In this document: piece by piece, positions 38,900 to 51,337 of the stretch | Layout of the letters: every line of letters begins with the position of its first letter | Numbering within the stretch: position 1 is the stretch's first letter | Assembly (NCBI RefSeq): GCF_014529535.1 | Contig: NC_050735.1 | Span: 496,001-560,000, forward strand | DNA: 64,000 bases | Direction: 5' to 3' | Origin: Bradysia coprophila | Taxonomy: Eukaryota; Arthropoda; Insecta; Diptera; Sciaridae | Program-made: the position numbers and the translations under genes | The notes under the pieces: generated by a model | Told to the model about the DNA's origin: nothing | Seen by the model: only the letters and a program-made list of their open reading frames with translations | Databases searched by the model: none

Positions 38900-39343
38900 T
38901 TTTACATAAATCTAAAGATTGAGTAACTCAATTCAAAGTGTTTCAGTGAGTGAAACTGTCTCCTAATAACCTAGTCGACAGATTTTTTTCGATTTCTTCT
39001 TTGTTATTGTTCAACTTCCTTTCAATTCTCACTTATGTATGAGTCACTATGCAAGTTCCACTCTAATATTTATGTTCGCATCAAATCACTTTATGTCACA
39101 AACTTTGATTATGATTTTTCTCAAGTTATTTCATCAGCCTCTCCTTACATCGGTTCGCAGAAAATTATTATGCTGCACGTCGTGGCACACATACTGACAT
39201 TGCTGGAACACATTTTTTCACTCAGGTATCGTGTCCCAGTTGATTTATTTGTGAGATTATCGCAATAGTTTCCACATGATGGTGATATTTGAATCCAAAT
39301 TTTATGAGTTTCATTCCACTTGCATAATGAAACACGTAACAAC

Positions 39344-39525
39344 CGAGGCTGTATACTTTGGTGAGGTCACGCAGATGCAGATACGAGGGTTACACACCAA
39401 GTTTCATACAAAAAATTCACCACGCCATACAAATTCAATTTTGGTGAATTTGTATGGAAAAGGTGTGATCCCGCGTATCTAATAAAATTGCGATCTGTGT
39501 GACCTCCGCAAAGTATACAGCCTTG
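39344..39525. mobile_element. hAT-like short element, family CAAGGCTGTATAC, copy 1
   Basis: Its ends are CGAGGCTGTATACTTTGG and, reversed, CAAGGCTGTATACTTTGC. The eight bases GTAACAAC flank it on both sides (39336-39343 and 39526-39533). It is 182 bp and non-coding. A second copy is at 58503-58712. Confidence 0.85.
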
Positions 39526-39538
39526 GTAACAACAAGGA

Positions 39539-39597
39539 CAAGGCAAGTGTCACCAGAACAAGGCAAGTGTCTCCAGAACAAGGCAAGTGTCACCAGA
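39539..39597. repeat. 20-bp tandem repeat, three units
   Basis: AGGCAAGTGTCACCAGAACA is repeated three times with one variant base. It starts just after the 3' end of the neighbouring hAT-like element. Confidence 0.85.
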
Positions 39598-39726
39598 CTT
39601 TGTTTTAAATAACTTGTAAAGCTTATTATATTTGCAATTTTTAAGATTTTGATGTCAAAAGCTCATAATATTTCAAAGCCATAATTCCTAATAAGTTATG
39701 GAATGTGAGGTATAGTAGTGTTCACG

Positions 39727-39810
39727 CCTCATAGTTAGAGAAATTATACCAGATGGCGTTGCTGGGCCAGCACAACGTCATCTGTTATTATTTCTCTGCT
39801 CATAGTTGAA
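39727..39810. repeat. Hairpin
   Basis: Arms CATAGTTAGAGAAATTATA and their reverse complement (with small mismatches) enclose CAGATGGCGTTGCTGG / CCAGCACAACGTCATCTG. It may be a very small inverted-repeat element. Confidence 0.6.
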
Positions 39811-40032
39811 TTTTAAGGGAATAAGTGAGTAATTCAACGCTTGTTTTCTTCTTGAATTAAAGAAGTCACATTTTCAACGATTACAATCCAAATTCAAATA
39901 CATTTTTCATTCTATATTCGATAGCCACGTTAATGTAAACGTCCGAACAATGGTAATGCGTGTGGATTGCATTAAGAAATGAACAAAGAGAATTGGATTG
40001 TAATAGGAAACCGTTCATTCGTAATTTTCAAG

Positions 40033-40105
40033 GCTCTATACTTGGCGCTAGAACTCTCGACTCATAATCGAGAGGTCTTGTGTTCAAATCCGCGGCTGGG
40101 CTAGA
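40033..40105 (+). repeat. tRNA-Met-like sequence, probably a pseudogene or SINE head
   Basis: A clear anticodon arm TCTCGACTCATAATCGAGA presents a CAT anticodon, and a B-box-like TGTTCAAATCC follows at the right distance. The T stem needs several G-U pairs and the acceptor stem pairs poorly, so I do not call a functional tRNA. Confidence 0.55.
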
Positions 40106-41084
40106 TAAATTTTCATTCATTTGTAACTATGTAATACATTCGTCCACTTCCCAATTATGAGTCCTTCATTCGCTTTATATCTAACACTTACTCGATTATA
40201 TTCTAATAGTCCGTTGCCAATTCGCAACGTTAAAAATATCGAATACCCAGATCGGATTCTAACCTCACCACTCGTCAAAATAAAAATTTGGAAGCACGTA
40301 CACCAACTAAACGCAAGTTTCTGAAAGATCAGGTTAGGACACTTCTGAGTTGGTAACGAAGGGGGTGGGCAACTAATTTTGACAATTTGATAATTTTTCA
40401 AATTTACTTTTTACATAATCCACACAATCTCTAATAAGTGTGTTTAACAAAATTTGTCTATTTATCAAAATTTGTGTTTCAGCCGCCTTCGTAACTGCTC
40501 GTAGTTTGACAGCGCAAGTTTGACATAAAATTCTTTTGTTCCCGGGCCTTTTCCAATTGTTTTTGAACTTCAAACTTGCGACATTTTATTTTTATTTTTT
40601 AAACATGGAAACAGGAAACCATGTTTTGACACCTTTATTGGTATGCTATAGTACAATCTTAACTTATATCACTTATATGTTAATTTATTACTATTGATGA
40701 CAATTTTTACCAACTGTGAGAGACACCCCAGCCGAATATGTATGAGTTTTTCCATTCCATTGATTGATTGGATCTCATTGACGGTAGCATCGTTCACTGC
40801 GACATCTGTTTTTTCAGCAACCCAGACCTTGAGAACTTTTCTCTTCAACGACATAACCAAGTACCTTACCGTATCGCTTGCTGATTGCTGATTGAAGAAC
40901 TTTTTCTCTTGATAATCCCACAGACCTAAGAATTTTTTTGAGAATGTCTTCTACGACGTAGCGAAGCACCTTACTAAATCGCTTGCTGACTGCTAACCGA
41001 AGAGCTTTTGTTCCCACCATTTGCTGATAGATGGCGATTGGTGTCTGATGTATTCGCTCGTTGGATTCATATATCACATTGCAT

Positions 41085-41185
41085 TAATAATTTTTTTTAT
41101 TAATGTGTCAGCGATTTCGAACTCACGAAATTCCAACACAATAATTCAGTGTGAGGCTAACGACTTACACACTGCGCTATTGAGT
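41085..41185 (-). repeat. tRNA-derived SINE-like sequence
   Basis: Read on the minus strand it has an A-box-like TAGCGCAGTGTGTAAG and, further on, a B-box-like GAGTTCGAAATC, then an A-rich tail near 41085. It fits the head of a short interspersed element transcribed by RNA polymerase III. Confidence 0.5.
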
Positions 41186-41363
41186 CGACAAAATGAATCA
41201 ATCAACCAAATTGCGTAGCTTTCGCAAATTTGACATTTCAAATCAATTGGAAAAAGTCTGAAAACAATTGTATTTTTCGTTACGAGTGATGAAAAGTCGG
41301 CTTCGCCTCGTTAGGACGAGCTTACGACATCTCCTCAAAAATTACTTTTACGGCCGCAAATAC

Positions 41364-41633
41364 CAAGGTAAATATAGTGAGGAGGATATGCCATATTGAA
41401 CCGAATCAGATGTGCGACAGCACGAAAGTTCGATACAAACGCCATCTCATTCCTTCGCTGAAAGCAAAAAATGGAATAGAAAGTTGGGCCGTCTGTTGTG
41501 GGATAGTGAAAATATTTTTGTGAAATGCAAGTAAATCGTAGTCAACCATTTTAAAAAAAGATTTCATTGGCATCGAACTTATGTGCTAGGCCGCGCGCCT
41601 GAATGGCATTACCTTCTCACTATATTTACCTTG
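41364..41633. mobile_element. hAT-like short element, family CAAGGTAAATATAG, copy 1
   Basis: It starts CAAGGTAAATATAGTGAG and ends CACTATATTTACCTTG. The flanks are GCAAATAC on both sides (41356-41363 and 41634-41641), a perfect 8-bp target-site duplication. Non-coding, 270 bp. Sequences around it (GTGATGAAAAGTCGGCTTCG before, CGATCGTAGGTCCAGTGACG after) resemble 54690-54865, so it may have landed in an older repeat. Confidence 0.88.
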
Positions 41634-42282
41634 GCAAATACGTCTATCTGAGAAGTACTGAAAAATTGAATTTTTCGATCGTAGGTCCAGTGACGAAAAA
41701 CGTCTAATTATGATCGTAAGGCCCAAAAAAGAATTTTATGTCAAACTCGCGTTGCTTCGTGCATCTACAATAGGTGTCTTAACCTGTTCTTTCAGAACCT
41801 TGACTGAACCCAAGGTTCTGAATGAACAGGTTAAGACAACTCTGAGTTGATCACGAACAATGAACGTCAACACTTTATACTTCATACTTTCATTGATCAC
41901 GAAGGCAGCGAAGTTTATATATGTAAAATGGAACTTACCAAAATCAAAATTCTGAATTTTCGAGAAAAATATTTTCTTTTAATTGATTTCTCACACTATC
42001 TGTTTATAAAATTTGGCGTCACCCGCCTTCGTGGATGTCTTAACCTGTTCTTTCAGAACTTTGGACTGAACCCACCATTCAATGTCACAATATGTTCCAC
42101 AATCACAAAAGTGGTTTACAATTCAACGTTCAAGCACTGTCACGACGGCCCACTCTGTGTAACAACAACTGTCATCGCTGTTCCGCATAATCATAAAGAC
42201 GAGAGGACAAAATAATACAAAAACAAATGTCATTTGCGTGAATAATCTGAAGAAAAATACACAAATTTCCAGTTAAAGTAAA

Positions 42283-45131
42283 ATGTTGCACAGTATTATC
42301 TACGTAGTCTATTGTTTTTGCTTTATTATAACCATTGGTAGGTTGTTAATGCCTCTACAAACGTAATCGTTTCTAATCTTACTTCTAATACCTTACCATT
42401 CGCTCCAATTTATCGGACATCAGTGGTCTGTGATACATACGAAATAAAAATATCAACAAACGCCCCTGTTGTTCTCGGTGGTAAAATCGAATTTCATGCG
42501 GATCTGTACACTGACGGTCAGCTAAAGGATGGAGATTACATATTCCGTTGGAAGGACAACAGTATACCGCAACATACGTATGTAAGTGGAATTTATCGCG
42601 AATCTTAACTCCATGTTTTTGGGATTCCATTGTTCGCAATTTTGCGCATCGCATTTTTTACGAACTACAAAATATTTGTACAGACGTCTGCTGTCTGGCA
42701 GTTCGTCTTATCAGTTTGTTTGTGTGTAATTTATACAAATTTTTGACTTGAACTTTTTTTTTGAACACTTCTAGTACAATGAAACGAAAAGTTATCATTC
42801 GGACTGGTCGGTAACATATTCGTCGGCTGAAGGCTATGGACCTGGAGTGTATACCGTGGATGTGAGCGTCGAACGGGTTACATGGATCAATTACAAATTA
42901 ACGTCAAAGCGGCTGGACTTTGAAGTGACTGGTTAGTAACACCCAAACAGTTTCGTTTGTGATATCAGCTTTTTTGATGAGCGATACAGTGACACAGTAA
43001 AAAAAACCATTTTGAACGAGTGGATTTTTCCAAGAGTGTCGATGTTTTATCATTGATTGAAGAGTCAGATCGCGTGTGTTTCACGTGATTGGGGGAAAGG
43101 AGATCTTCGATTTAAACTAGTGATACGTTAAGTGCAGTGAGGGCTGAGGGCATCTCAGAACTGATAACTACTGGAGTAAGAAATATTCTTAAAAGCTGAA
43201 AAGTTGCACGAATGGGAACTTTCGAAAGGCCTGCATCTGGGAGCTGGTGGAGAATGAGAGAAATTTGGGCTACCCAAGGCGAGCGGGAAATTTTTGGACT
43301 ATTCTGCTCGCGGAAAGAAAGTAGGGGATGGGAGTCTATCAGGGCACTCTCGGTTGTTGTTAACGGTTGGGAGAGTCCTTCTGACCACCGTCTTTATATA
43401 AATATTTCCCAAACATTATTCGTTTGAGGAACAGTGCTGCTTGGGTTTATGCAAACAAAGGTGTTCGTGGAACGTTGATCCACTGTTGAATGACAATTCG
43501 ATGTTACAATTGGAAATGTTTTTCTAATTAAATTCCTTCGACAGTTCCACACCGAATTAATGATCAAAATATTCCTTTCCTTAGCCCTGCTAAATGGCGA
43601 ACTGCTACTGTCGCAAAACGGAACAGCCCGATCAACGGAATTCATTTCAAGTGCTCAGGATTTGAATCAATCGCTTTCCATTTCGTCTGGTGATATGGAA
43701 TATTTAACACAAAATGCTACTTACATCACGACATATTGGTTCGTTGACTGTAACTATGTGGGCGCATCACATAATTTAACGTCGGTCAGTAAATATTTGA
43801 ACGAAAACCAGAAGTACGATATTGAGGTAGGCTGAGACTAGTTTCCCGTTGATTTAGAGATTGTGAGGGCTCAAAGTACACCGTTCTGTTCTAGGTATTA
43901 TTAGTTGCATCGTTTGATCCGTTACCTGAACCAACAACTACTGCAGCCCCCACGACTACAACAACAACAACAACTACTACCACTCCTACTACCACTACAA
44001 CTACTACTACCACAACGCGTAAGTTTAAATGATTTTGAACGTGAAATTCTCAAAAAATAAAATTGTGAAAATCATAGCACCAACCACAACTCAAACAACA
44101 ACCACACCAACCACTACAGTTCCTACGACCACCCCGACTAAACCGACGACAACTACGCCGTCGACAACCACTGCAGCAACAACAACCACTCCACCATCAA
44201 CACCGCCGACAACCACAACGAAGGCTAGCATATCAAAACGTGAGATTTCCACCCAAGAGCTCACATCAAATCAAACCATTTTCGAGACGATCGCTGGCTC
44301 GACCATTCATCCGATGGAGACATCATTGGTCACTATGCCACTGGAAATAAATCAACCATTTGTTTGCTTCAATAGTTCGTCGGTTGCACCCGATCCCAGA
44401 AAGGCGTACGGTCATTTTCATCGTGAAGTTATCGTCAAACGTAAGGAATTCCTTTTTTTTTTGAAAACTTTGGTTTTTCTTTGGCTCAAACGATTGTTCG
44501 TATTTCAGATCCGTTAACCGATATAACGATTTCCGGTAATTTATGGCTCCAGTCCGGTGAGGTACTGAATTTGGAGGTGAAATACGACGGTTCGCCTCCG
44601 TTTGACTATTGTCTCAAAATTGAAGACGATACGTACAATATAACGGGCAATGAAACGTGTGAAAAGTGGTTGCCAACGGAGGTGTCCAGTTTCCCAATCA
44701 CTCATTTGTTCCCCAAAACCCATACCATCATCATAATCATACGCAATCCAGTCATCAAAATGAATAAAGAAGTCAAAGTCAATATTTACGAAGCAACAAA
44801 ACAGTCCCAGTTGTCAGTCATTGTGGTGCCAGTTGTGTTCTGCCTAGTCGCCATGATTTTAGTAGTGTTTGGCGTTGCTTATTACATGCAAAATAGAAGA
44901 AGGTAACTTGTTCATTGTTCATCAGCAACCGACCTATTGATCTGAAACCCCGTTTCTTTTCTGCACAGGTTCGCCGTCGAAGTGGCCGACTTCAATTTTG
45001 GCGAGACGGCTTCCATTGACATGGAATATAAAACGTTTCGCCAGCGACTGGTCGATAGTGTACGCGAATTATTTGGCCGACGTGATGATCATGGTAGCAA
45101 TTCTTCGTTAGAGTATGGTCCGATGACATGA
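42283..45131 (+). CDS. TMEM130-like type I membrane protein with mucin stretch
   Basis: I infer eight exons: 42283-42337, 42424-42581, 42775-42931, 43585-43826, 43895-44018, 44078-44440, 44509-44902 and 44969-45131, in phase, coding for 551 residues. A signal peptide (MLHSIIYVVYCFCFIITI) is followed by an extracellular part with IFRWKDNS and TYWFVDCNY, as in the PKD-type region of the TMEM130/PMEL/GPNMB group. A long threonine-proline stretch fills exon 5 and half of exon 6; it is probably heavily O-glycosylated. GSPPFDYCLKI resembles TMEM130. One membrane span (VVPVVFCLVAMILVVFGVAY) precedes a basic stop-transfer RRR and the tail motif VEVADFNF. Several N-glycosylation sites (NAT, NLT, NIT, NET) are visible. 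The function of TMEM130 is not well known. I am fairly sure of the group and less sure of strict orthology. Confidence 0.8.
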
Positions 45132-45339
45132 GTCTCATGAATTCTTTCTGTTTGTTTAGAATATTCGTCGTTTATTTTACACATTTTTTTTACGTTTGTT
45201 AGTTATTTCTTTAGTTGATATATGGGCGAGCTACTGTATAGAGTGTGAAAGTCTGAGCAAGTTGCATTTTTGGTTTAGTTGAACTAATGAGGCGTATACA
45301 CATTACGAGTTAGAGGAGGTGCAGTCTAACTTTGATGAA

Positions 45340-45597
45340 TCAATTAAAATCTAGTATTACGTTAAATCGAAATGTGTTTGGTTTTCCTTTTACTTCACTG
45401 TGACGGAACGTCGGAGGTGCAAGGGCATCGGTCAAGAATTTCTTTAACTTTTGGATCTTTTTAGTATTAGACTTGGACATAGCCCGTTGGTGCTCTTCAA
45501 AACTTTGGGCGATTTTATGAATTCTATCTTCAGTTGCGCACGGTAAAATTGAAAAATGAAATTTTTGAGGGTCGGGTACGTTTTCCAGTTCCATCAC
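45340..45597 (-). other. Unassigned open frame of 85 codons
   Basis: A lysine- and serine-rich frame with a long helical-looking centre (SFEEHQRAMSKSNTKKIQ). It starts with two Met codons and has no recognised domain. No splice sites suggest partners. Its 3' end lies 200 bases past the stop of the TMEM130-like gene on the other strand. It could be a decayed exon or chance. Confidence 0.25.
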
Positions 45598-46029
45598 AAA
45601 AAATTTTCATCAACTCGTTACAACACAAACAGGGTCTACTTCACCCGACTTCGATACAACGCACCTCGGTACACGATAGGTTATGAAAGAGCAGCTCTCA
45701 GTGGATCACGAAGGCCAGCAAAATTTTGTAGTGGCTCTCAACTGAAAATATCCAATTTTACTGCCAGCTACCTTTGTAAGTGTCTGAACCCGTTATCATT
45801 GAATCTCGGGGAATCATTATACGCCAGGTATCGTGTTCGTGAGATGTAGAGCACACTACGACGATGAATTTTAATTATTCGATTCGTTGTGTGCACAGAA
45901 TTTCTAAGTCTTAGTCTTGATATCCACTTACGGAAAAGACACTCCGGTTTCTCTCCGTTTCCACTTTAACAATAGAAAAGACACGTGGTTTAGCTAAACG
46001 TAGTGTTTTTTGTAAGTGAAAATCAAGCC

Positions 46030-46540
46030 TTACGAATCCTTATGAGCATAGATATGCTTAAGTTGAAAAGTTACTAAAGCTCAAGAGTTAAGAATGCTAA
46101 AAAGTTACGAAATGTCCGAAGTTACGAAAGCTCTAAAGCTACGAAAGCTTAGCTGAAAAGTTACGAAAGTTAAAAAAAGCTCAAAAGTTACGACAGGTGC
46201 GAAAGCTCAAAAGGTACGAAAACTTAAAAGCTGTGAAAGCTTAAAAGCTGTGAAAGCTCGAAAGCTCTAAAGCTGCGAAAGCTCAAAGGTTACAAAAGTT
46301 AAAAAGTTACGAAAGTTCAAAAATTACAAGCTCGAACGCTCAAAAGTTACTAATCTGAAAATTTACGAACGCTCAAAAGCTACGAAACATCAAAATCTAA
46401 GAAATCTCAAAAGCAATGAAAGATGAAAAAATACGAAAGCTGAAAAGTTACGAAAGCTCAATTACTACAAAAGCTCAAAAGTTATGAAAGCCCAAAAGCT
46501 ACGAAAGCTCAAAAGTTGTTAAAATGCTAGAAGCTAGAAG
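46030..46540. repeat. Degenerate minisatellite of ACGAAAGCTCAAAAGTT units
   Basis: About 30 imperfect units of roughly 17 bases, each with AAAGCT or AAAGTT plus ACGAA, fill this stretch. No gene is seen between 45140 and 47180 apart from the doubtful frame at 45340-45597. Confidence 0.8.
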
Positions 46541-46910
46541 GCTGTGATCGATCAATAATAAAATTGCAAATACTTAAAAGTACTCGAAACTTACGGTCTT
46601 TAACGACAAATTAGAGAGTTGTGTGGCTCTGAAAGCTACCGAAGCATTGGTATCGGGGAATCTGGCACACTATGCCAAAAAACACACTTTTAACATAGTT
46701 AAAGGTGAACTCGTACACGCAAGTTTTTTTTGCTGCAATGCTTTATAGCCATGTCAGCGACTAAATGACTCCTTTTACAAAATTTTAGTATCGAAAAATC
46801 TTGTGCAAGTTCACCTTTTACGTAGTTAAAAAATGCGTTGTTTTAACACCGTGTGCCAAATTACCCCACGCCAAAGCATTTTACATCGGTTCGATCTGTC
46901 ATTCATAAGC

Positions 46911-46985
46911 TAAGAGTAATTATACCTAGAGAGGAAATTTTGAACATAATTACGTAAATTTTCTCTCTAGGTATAATTACTCTTA
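46911..46985. repeat. Near-perfect 30-bp-arm hairpin
   Basis: TAAGAGTAATTATACCTAGA and onwards is mirrored by TCTAGGTATAATTACTCTTA across a 15-base loop, with at most a single-base bulge. Size and shape would suit a miniature inverted-repeat element; a small-RNA precursor is possible but nothing else points to it. Confidence 0.7.
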
Positions 46986-47180
46986 TAACATCATGAGACT
47001 ATAAAAGGGGAATCAAAGTTCAGAAAGTAATGCTTCCGCTGCTTCTTAATGCAATGACAACCATGACCTTCAGTTTTATTGAAATGAAAAAACAGTTCGA
47101 CTGCAATCCCAAACAAATTTATTCCAAGCAAGTCATTCCTTACACTTTTGTACAAAGTCCATCAATCGTCCTCGTCGGAT

Positions 47181-48144
47181 CTATTGAAAATTTTCTCTCA
47201 GATAACTTAAATTATCAATAAACGAAGTCGTACAATCCGAATAAACAACCCCACAGTCACCACCAATGCGTCCAATGTCTTCAGCTGCATCGTATCTCTC
47301 TTTCAAATAGTGTTCATTTCTTCCGAATCCTTGATGCATCGATGGCCTACAAAACCAATCGTCCGGTGATGAATGGAATTGAAGTAAACAAAATGGTTTG
47401 GCCTTTTGACTGACTTACGTTAAAACAAACTGCAAAATTTCTGCCAAAAGATCTTCGTGCCCGTCATCAATGTGAAAAGGATGTCGAGCCACATCACAAA
47501 TACTCTTCAACAGGCAACTTTTATCATATCCCGCTCTACAATGAAACGCAACAAAATACAGTAATCTGAAACGAAATCGCAACCCATTCAACTACCTACT
47601 CAACCAACGTTGTTTCCACACTCTTATACAATTCACCAGCACTAATATCCAGCTGATTATTCAATTCACTGTGATATTTCGTCCTATCGTACGTATCAAC
47701 TTCAGCTACGTAACGTTTCGTAACATTCTTCACTTCGTCGGTCCCGTGGGTTTCAGACGCATTCTGAGGTTTTGTGTCAACGGATAATTCTGTCTTGGTA
47801 CTTCGGCCGAGATTTCGCCAGTACATTGGGTCGTAAAATGACGATGGTGCAAATGGCATGTTGTAATTGAATTGGAAGCCGATGTTCACGAATGCTTTGC
47901 GATCAGGATCAACAATTGGCCACGAAACTGCAGCTACAATCTTTGTAAGATTAAATAGAACATCGTCGTCAATAAGACTAACCATGAACTCAAAAAAGTA
48001 TCTGCATAGCTCCTGCGTATGAAAATGAGAGCTCACCTGCATCACTGTGTATTGCGGAAATAATAGTGCATCGGTTCCATCGTTATTTTGAAAGATAGTA
48101 GATAGGAAGTAGATGAAAACCAATTTCAGAGATGTCTTACTCAT
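47181..48144 (-). CDS. DM4/DM12-family secreted protein, gene 1 of the cluster
   Basis: I infer exons 48037-48144, 47600-47940, 47419-47535 and 47181-47346, in phase, coding for 243 residues (251 if translation starts at the upstream Met at 48168). A signal peptide (SLKLVFIYFLSTIF) leads into LLFPQYTVMQ. The family-typical FVNIGFQFNYNMPF follows, and the DM12 region has SCLLKSICDVARHP and EDLLAEILQFVLT. The C-terminal cysteines are in GGDCGVVYSDC. The acceptor of exon 2 was set at ACAAAG|ATTGTA to keep the phase. The family is insect-specific and of unknown function; its members are usually secreted. Four relatives follow downstream. Confidence 0.85.
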
Positions 48145-49019
48145 TTTTGCCGACAAAATGCTCAACAAAAATTCTCAATTTGAACTAATTGTGGTCATAC
48201 GAAATAAAAACCAGTATACCACGCACTTGATTGCTTTTTTTTTTTGGTCGACCTCAGTCCGATATGTGACATGTACAAATATCTGTTCGCAAATACACCA
48301 AACAATCAGCCGGTTATTTCATAAGTAAATAAAATAACGAAAGCATGCTCTATATTTGAGCTGAAACATTCTTATGAATAATTTGAATTTCTCCAAAAAA
48401 AAACTTGGAAGATTTTAAAATTTAAATTCAAGATGTTCTAGTTGTGTATAATGTAAACCGTGAAAATTGTAGTCGGGGCTCATGTTGCAGTCAGATGAGA
48501 GTGGAACGATGCACCACTTGCAGATGGTAATCCCTTAAGCTATTGTGTATCAGGGCCTATTTAATAGATATTTATATACCAAAAATTTCAGAAAACTTAA
48601 GATTTTTCAAGAATTCTGAAGAAATGTTTCTATAAAAATCTGCAAGTTCTACAAAATTAAAAATGTTTAAAAAATGTAAAAAAATTAATGATAATTTGTA
48701 GAGATTTCTAGGCATTTTTCTATATAATTCTGCAATTTCAAAAAATTTTCTTAAAATTATATTGTCAATTCCCATTAGAGGTCCTGTAGTTATACTTGAG
48801 AGGTGACATGGTGGTGCTAAATGTTAGTCGGCACGCAAAAATTACATGAGCACCACACAGACGTGTTTCAATAAAGCAGCAACACCATATCTCAAGTGTA
48901 ACTGTAAGATGAAGCATCTTCAATTTGAAATCTAGTATTACTTCCTCTTCCATACATAGATCATAGATGGAGCTGTTAGTGGCAGCCTAATAATCTTTAA
49001 ACCCGAACTTTGACACCAC

Positions 49020-49293
49020 CAAGGTAAATATAGTGAGGAGGTAATGCCATTCAGACGCGCGGCCTAGCACAATAGTTCGTTGCTACTGACATCTTTTTTT
49101 AAAATGGTTGACTAAGATTTACTTGTGTTTCACAAAATGTTGTGCCTATCACAAAACAGATGGCCCAGGTTTCTAAGCAATTTTGTTATTTTAAAGACAG
49201 AGAGAGAGAGATGGCGTTTATAGCAAACTTTCGTGCCACTGCACATCTGATTCGGTTGTATATGGCATTACCTCCGCCCATATATTTACCTTG
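49020..49293. mobile_element. hAT-like short element, family CAAGGTAAATATAG, copy 2
   Basis: It has the same ends as 41364-41633. The flanks GACACCAC (49012-49019) and AACACCAC (49294-49301) form an 8-bp target-site duplication with one changed base. Confidence 0.85.
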
Positions 49294-51117
49294 AACACCA
49301 CGAACATAACATTCGCCATGTCTCTATGGATGACATTTGACAGAAGTTTGACAATTCATATGGCCTAGGAACAAACCTATGTTTTCCGACCTTTATCATG
49401 ACAACTAGTACTGTCACACGGACTTTGTCCGTGGAAATTGTAATTCCGAGGGAGTCGTAATTCCTGGAGAATCGCAAGGATCTTTCGGTTTTATTATACA
49501 GATGTCAATCCAACAATTAAAAAAATCAATAGGCTAGTACACAGTTTGTGAAAAATCGACCCATGCAAAATATGACATAAAATATTTGACATTTTGGCTT
49601 AAGCATTTTGTGTCATCATATTTTGCAACGATCGATTTTTCACGAACTGTGTACTCATCTATAGATGCAAATTTGGTTGAAATTAACTATACAATAAGAG
49701 GAAAAAGAGTCATGGTGCTCAATTTAGTCGTTAGACATTTATCCAAATTTAAATCACCTGTGCTCGGACTAATTTATAATGTTTATGACTAGTGGTAACA
49801 AAAGTTTGTTTGATCAACATTTTATTAGACTATGCATACAGTGTGTGATATACATTTCTACATAGTACAGGTGGATCTTACTGAATTAGACAACTGAATC
49901 AGTAGGTGGAGTTTGTTTTATGACCTCAGAGTGTTCACCATGTTTTATGCATGCAATATAAGTTAAACATAAAGACTGAAACATGCAGGCAGGTCTCACT
50001 TTCGGCTCTCTCTCCTTACCTTCACCAATGACTTTATTTCATTATCACTGTTATGAGTTTTGTTTCTTTTTTTACTATTGGTAGTGACTGCATTCATGAG
50101 GAAAGATGATCATAAGCGGAAGATTTAATTTATTCTCAGTACATAATTTGTAGCGGCTGTAAATTTTAAATACAAACAAAAGTGGTAATAATTGATAGCA
50201 TAAGGCATCGATACCCAAAACGTTGAGCCACATGATATCGGTTTTAATTAACCTATTTACATTTTTCTAGATGATTATCATTTGTTTGTTTCTTCGGTTC
50301 TTCTTTATTATCCAATACCGCTTTTAGAGAATGTGTGACAATTTTTGATGTAATCTTTAACTTTCCACTTAGCAATCAAGATGTTGATGTTGATAAAAGT
50401 ATAGTGTTTGACGGGTTCGATGAATGGAATTTAAATTGCGCTAGCGTCGTATGTTCTTTTGAAAAGTAAGTCGTCTACATTCCTCTTGTAAATAATAATA
50501 GTCACCCTGTCCAGCCCGTACGGGTTCTCGCCTTTTGAGTTCTCTTCATACGTGATTGCTGTTGCACTGCTCAGTGATAAGATGAAAGGTATGAAAGCTC
50601 TTGCGTCTTGAACATCGATTCAACCTAGACTTAGTAAATAAAACCAGGCAGATGCAATCGATTTGGCGAGGGACCTACATTCTCTTAAGCTCTTACTAAT
50701 ACAAATGCATAAATAATACGTAAATCACTTTATCGTATACGGAGTGTACAGAACTGGTCTTAAAAACATGGCGTTCATATAATACTCATTCAAGCTCTCG
50801 GTTTCGGTCACGTCTCTTATATACTTCATATGGCAGTACTGTACTACTAACCTTTCACAGACGGTAATAGATGATCAGAACTGATCGCATCTATTCCTTC
50901 ATTTGACGTAAGTATTTGGTCATATAGATGGCTGATTACTTACTTTGATGATTTTCGAATTATCCAAATGAATTCTGTGGACTTTATTTCTGATCAGATC
51001 ACATATCTTAGAAAAATTAACTAAGAAATGTTAGAGTGTTGTCGCAGATGCCTAATATTTTAGACTATCGGTCATTGTATCGTTAAAATAGTTAAGATGA
51101 TTGCTATCAGATAAACG

Positions 51118-51337
51118 CAATGCACTTCAAGCAAGGGTGTGACACTATTCACGCTATTCACATAAATTTTTTGTCGAGGTGTAGGGTATGACTTCAAGCA
51201 AAAATGATCAAAGTCGACAGCTGTCAAATAGAGTACTGCTTTGTATGAATTGGTTTTTTTTACAGTGTCTTACAGTTGTACACACTGTCAAGATTCAGTA
51301 ACCAATTCAGAGTAGCACTCATTCTTGAAGTGCGTTG
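51118..51337. repeat. Short inverted-repeat element, family CAACGCACTT, copy 2
   Basis: It starts CAATGCACTTCAAGCA and ends CTTGAAGTGCGTTG. The flanks ATAAACG and ATAAAAT agree at five of seven bases. The interior shares AAATAGAGTACT with the other copies. Confidence 0.65.

Noticed and set aside
40033-40105. Functional tRNA-Met gene
   Set aside because: The anticodon arm is good, but the acceptor stem pairs poorly and the T stem depends on G-U pairs.
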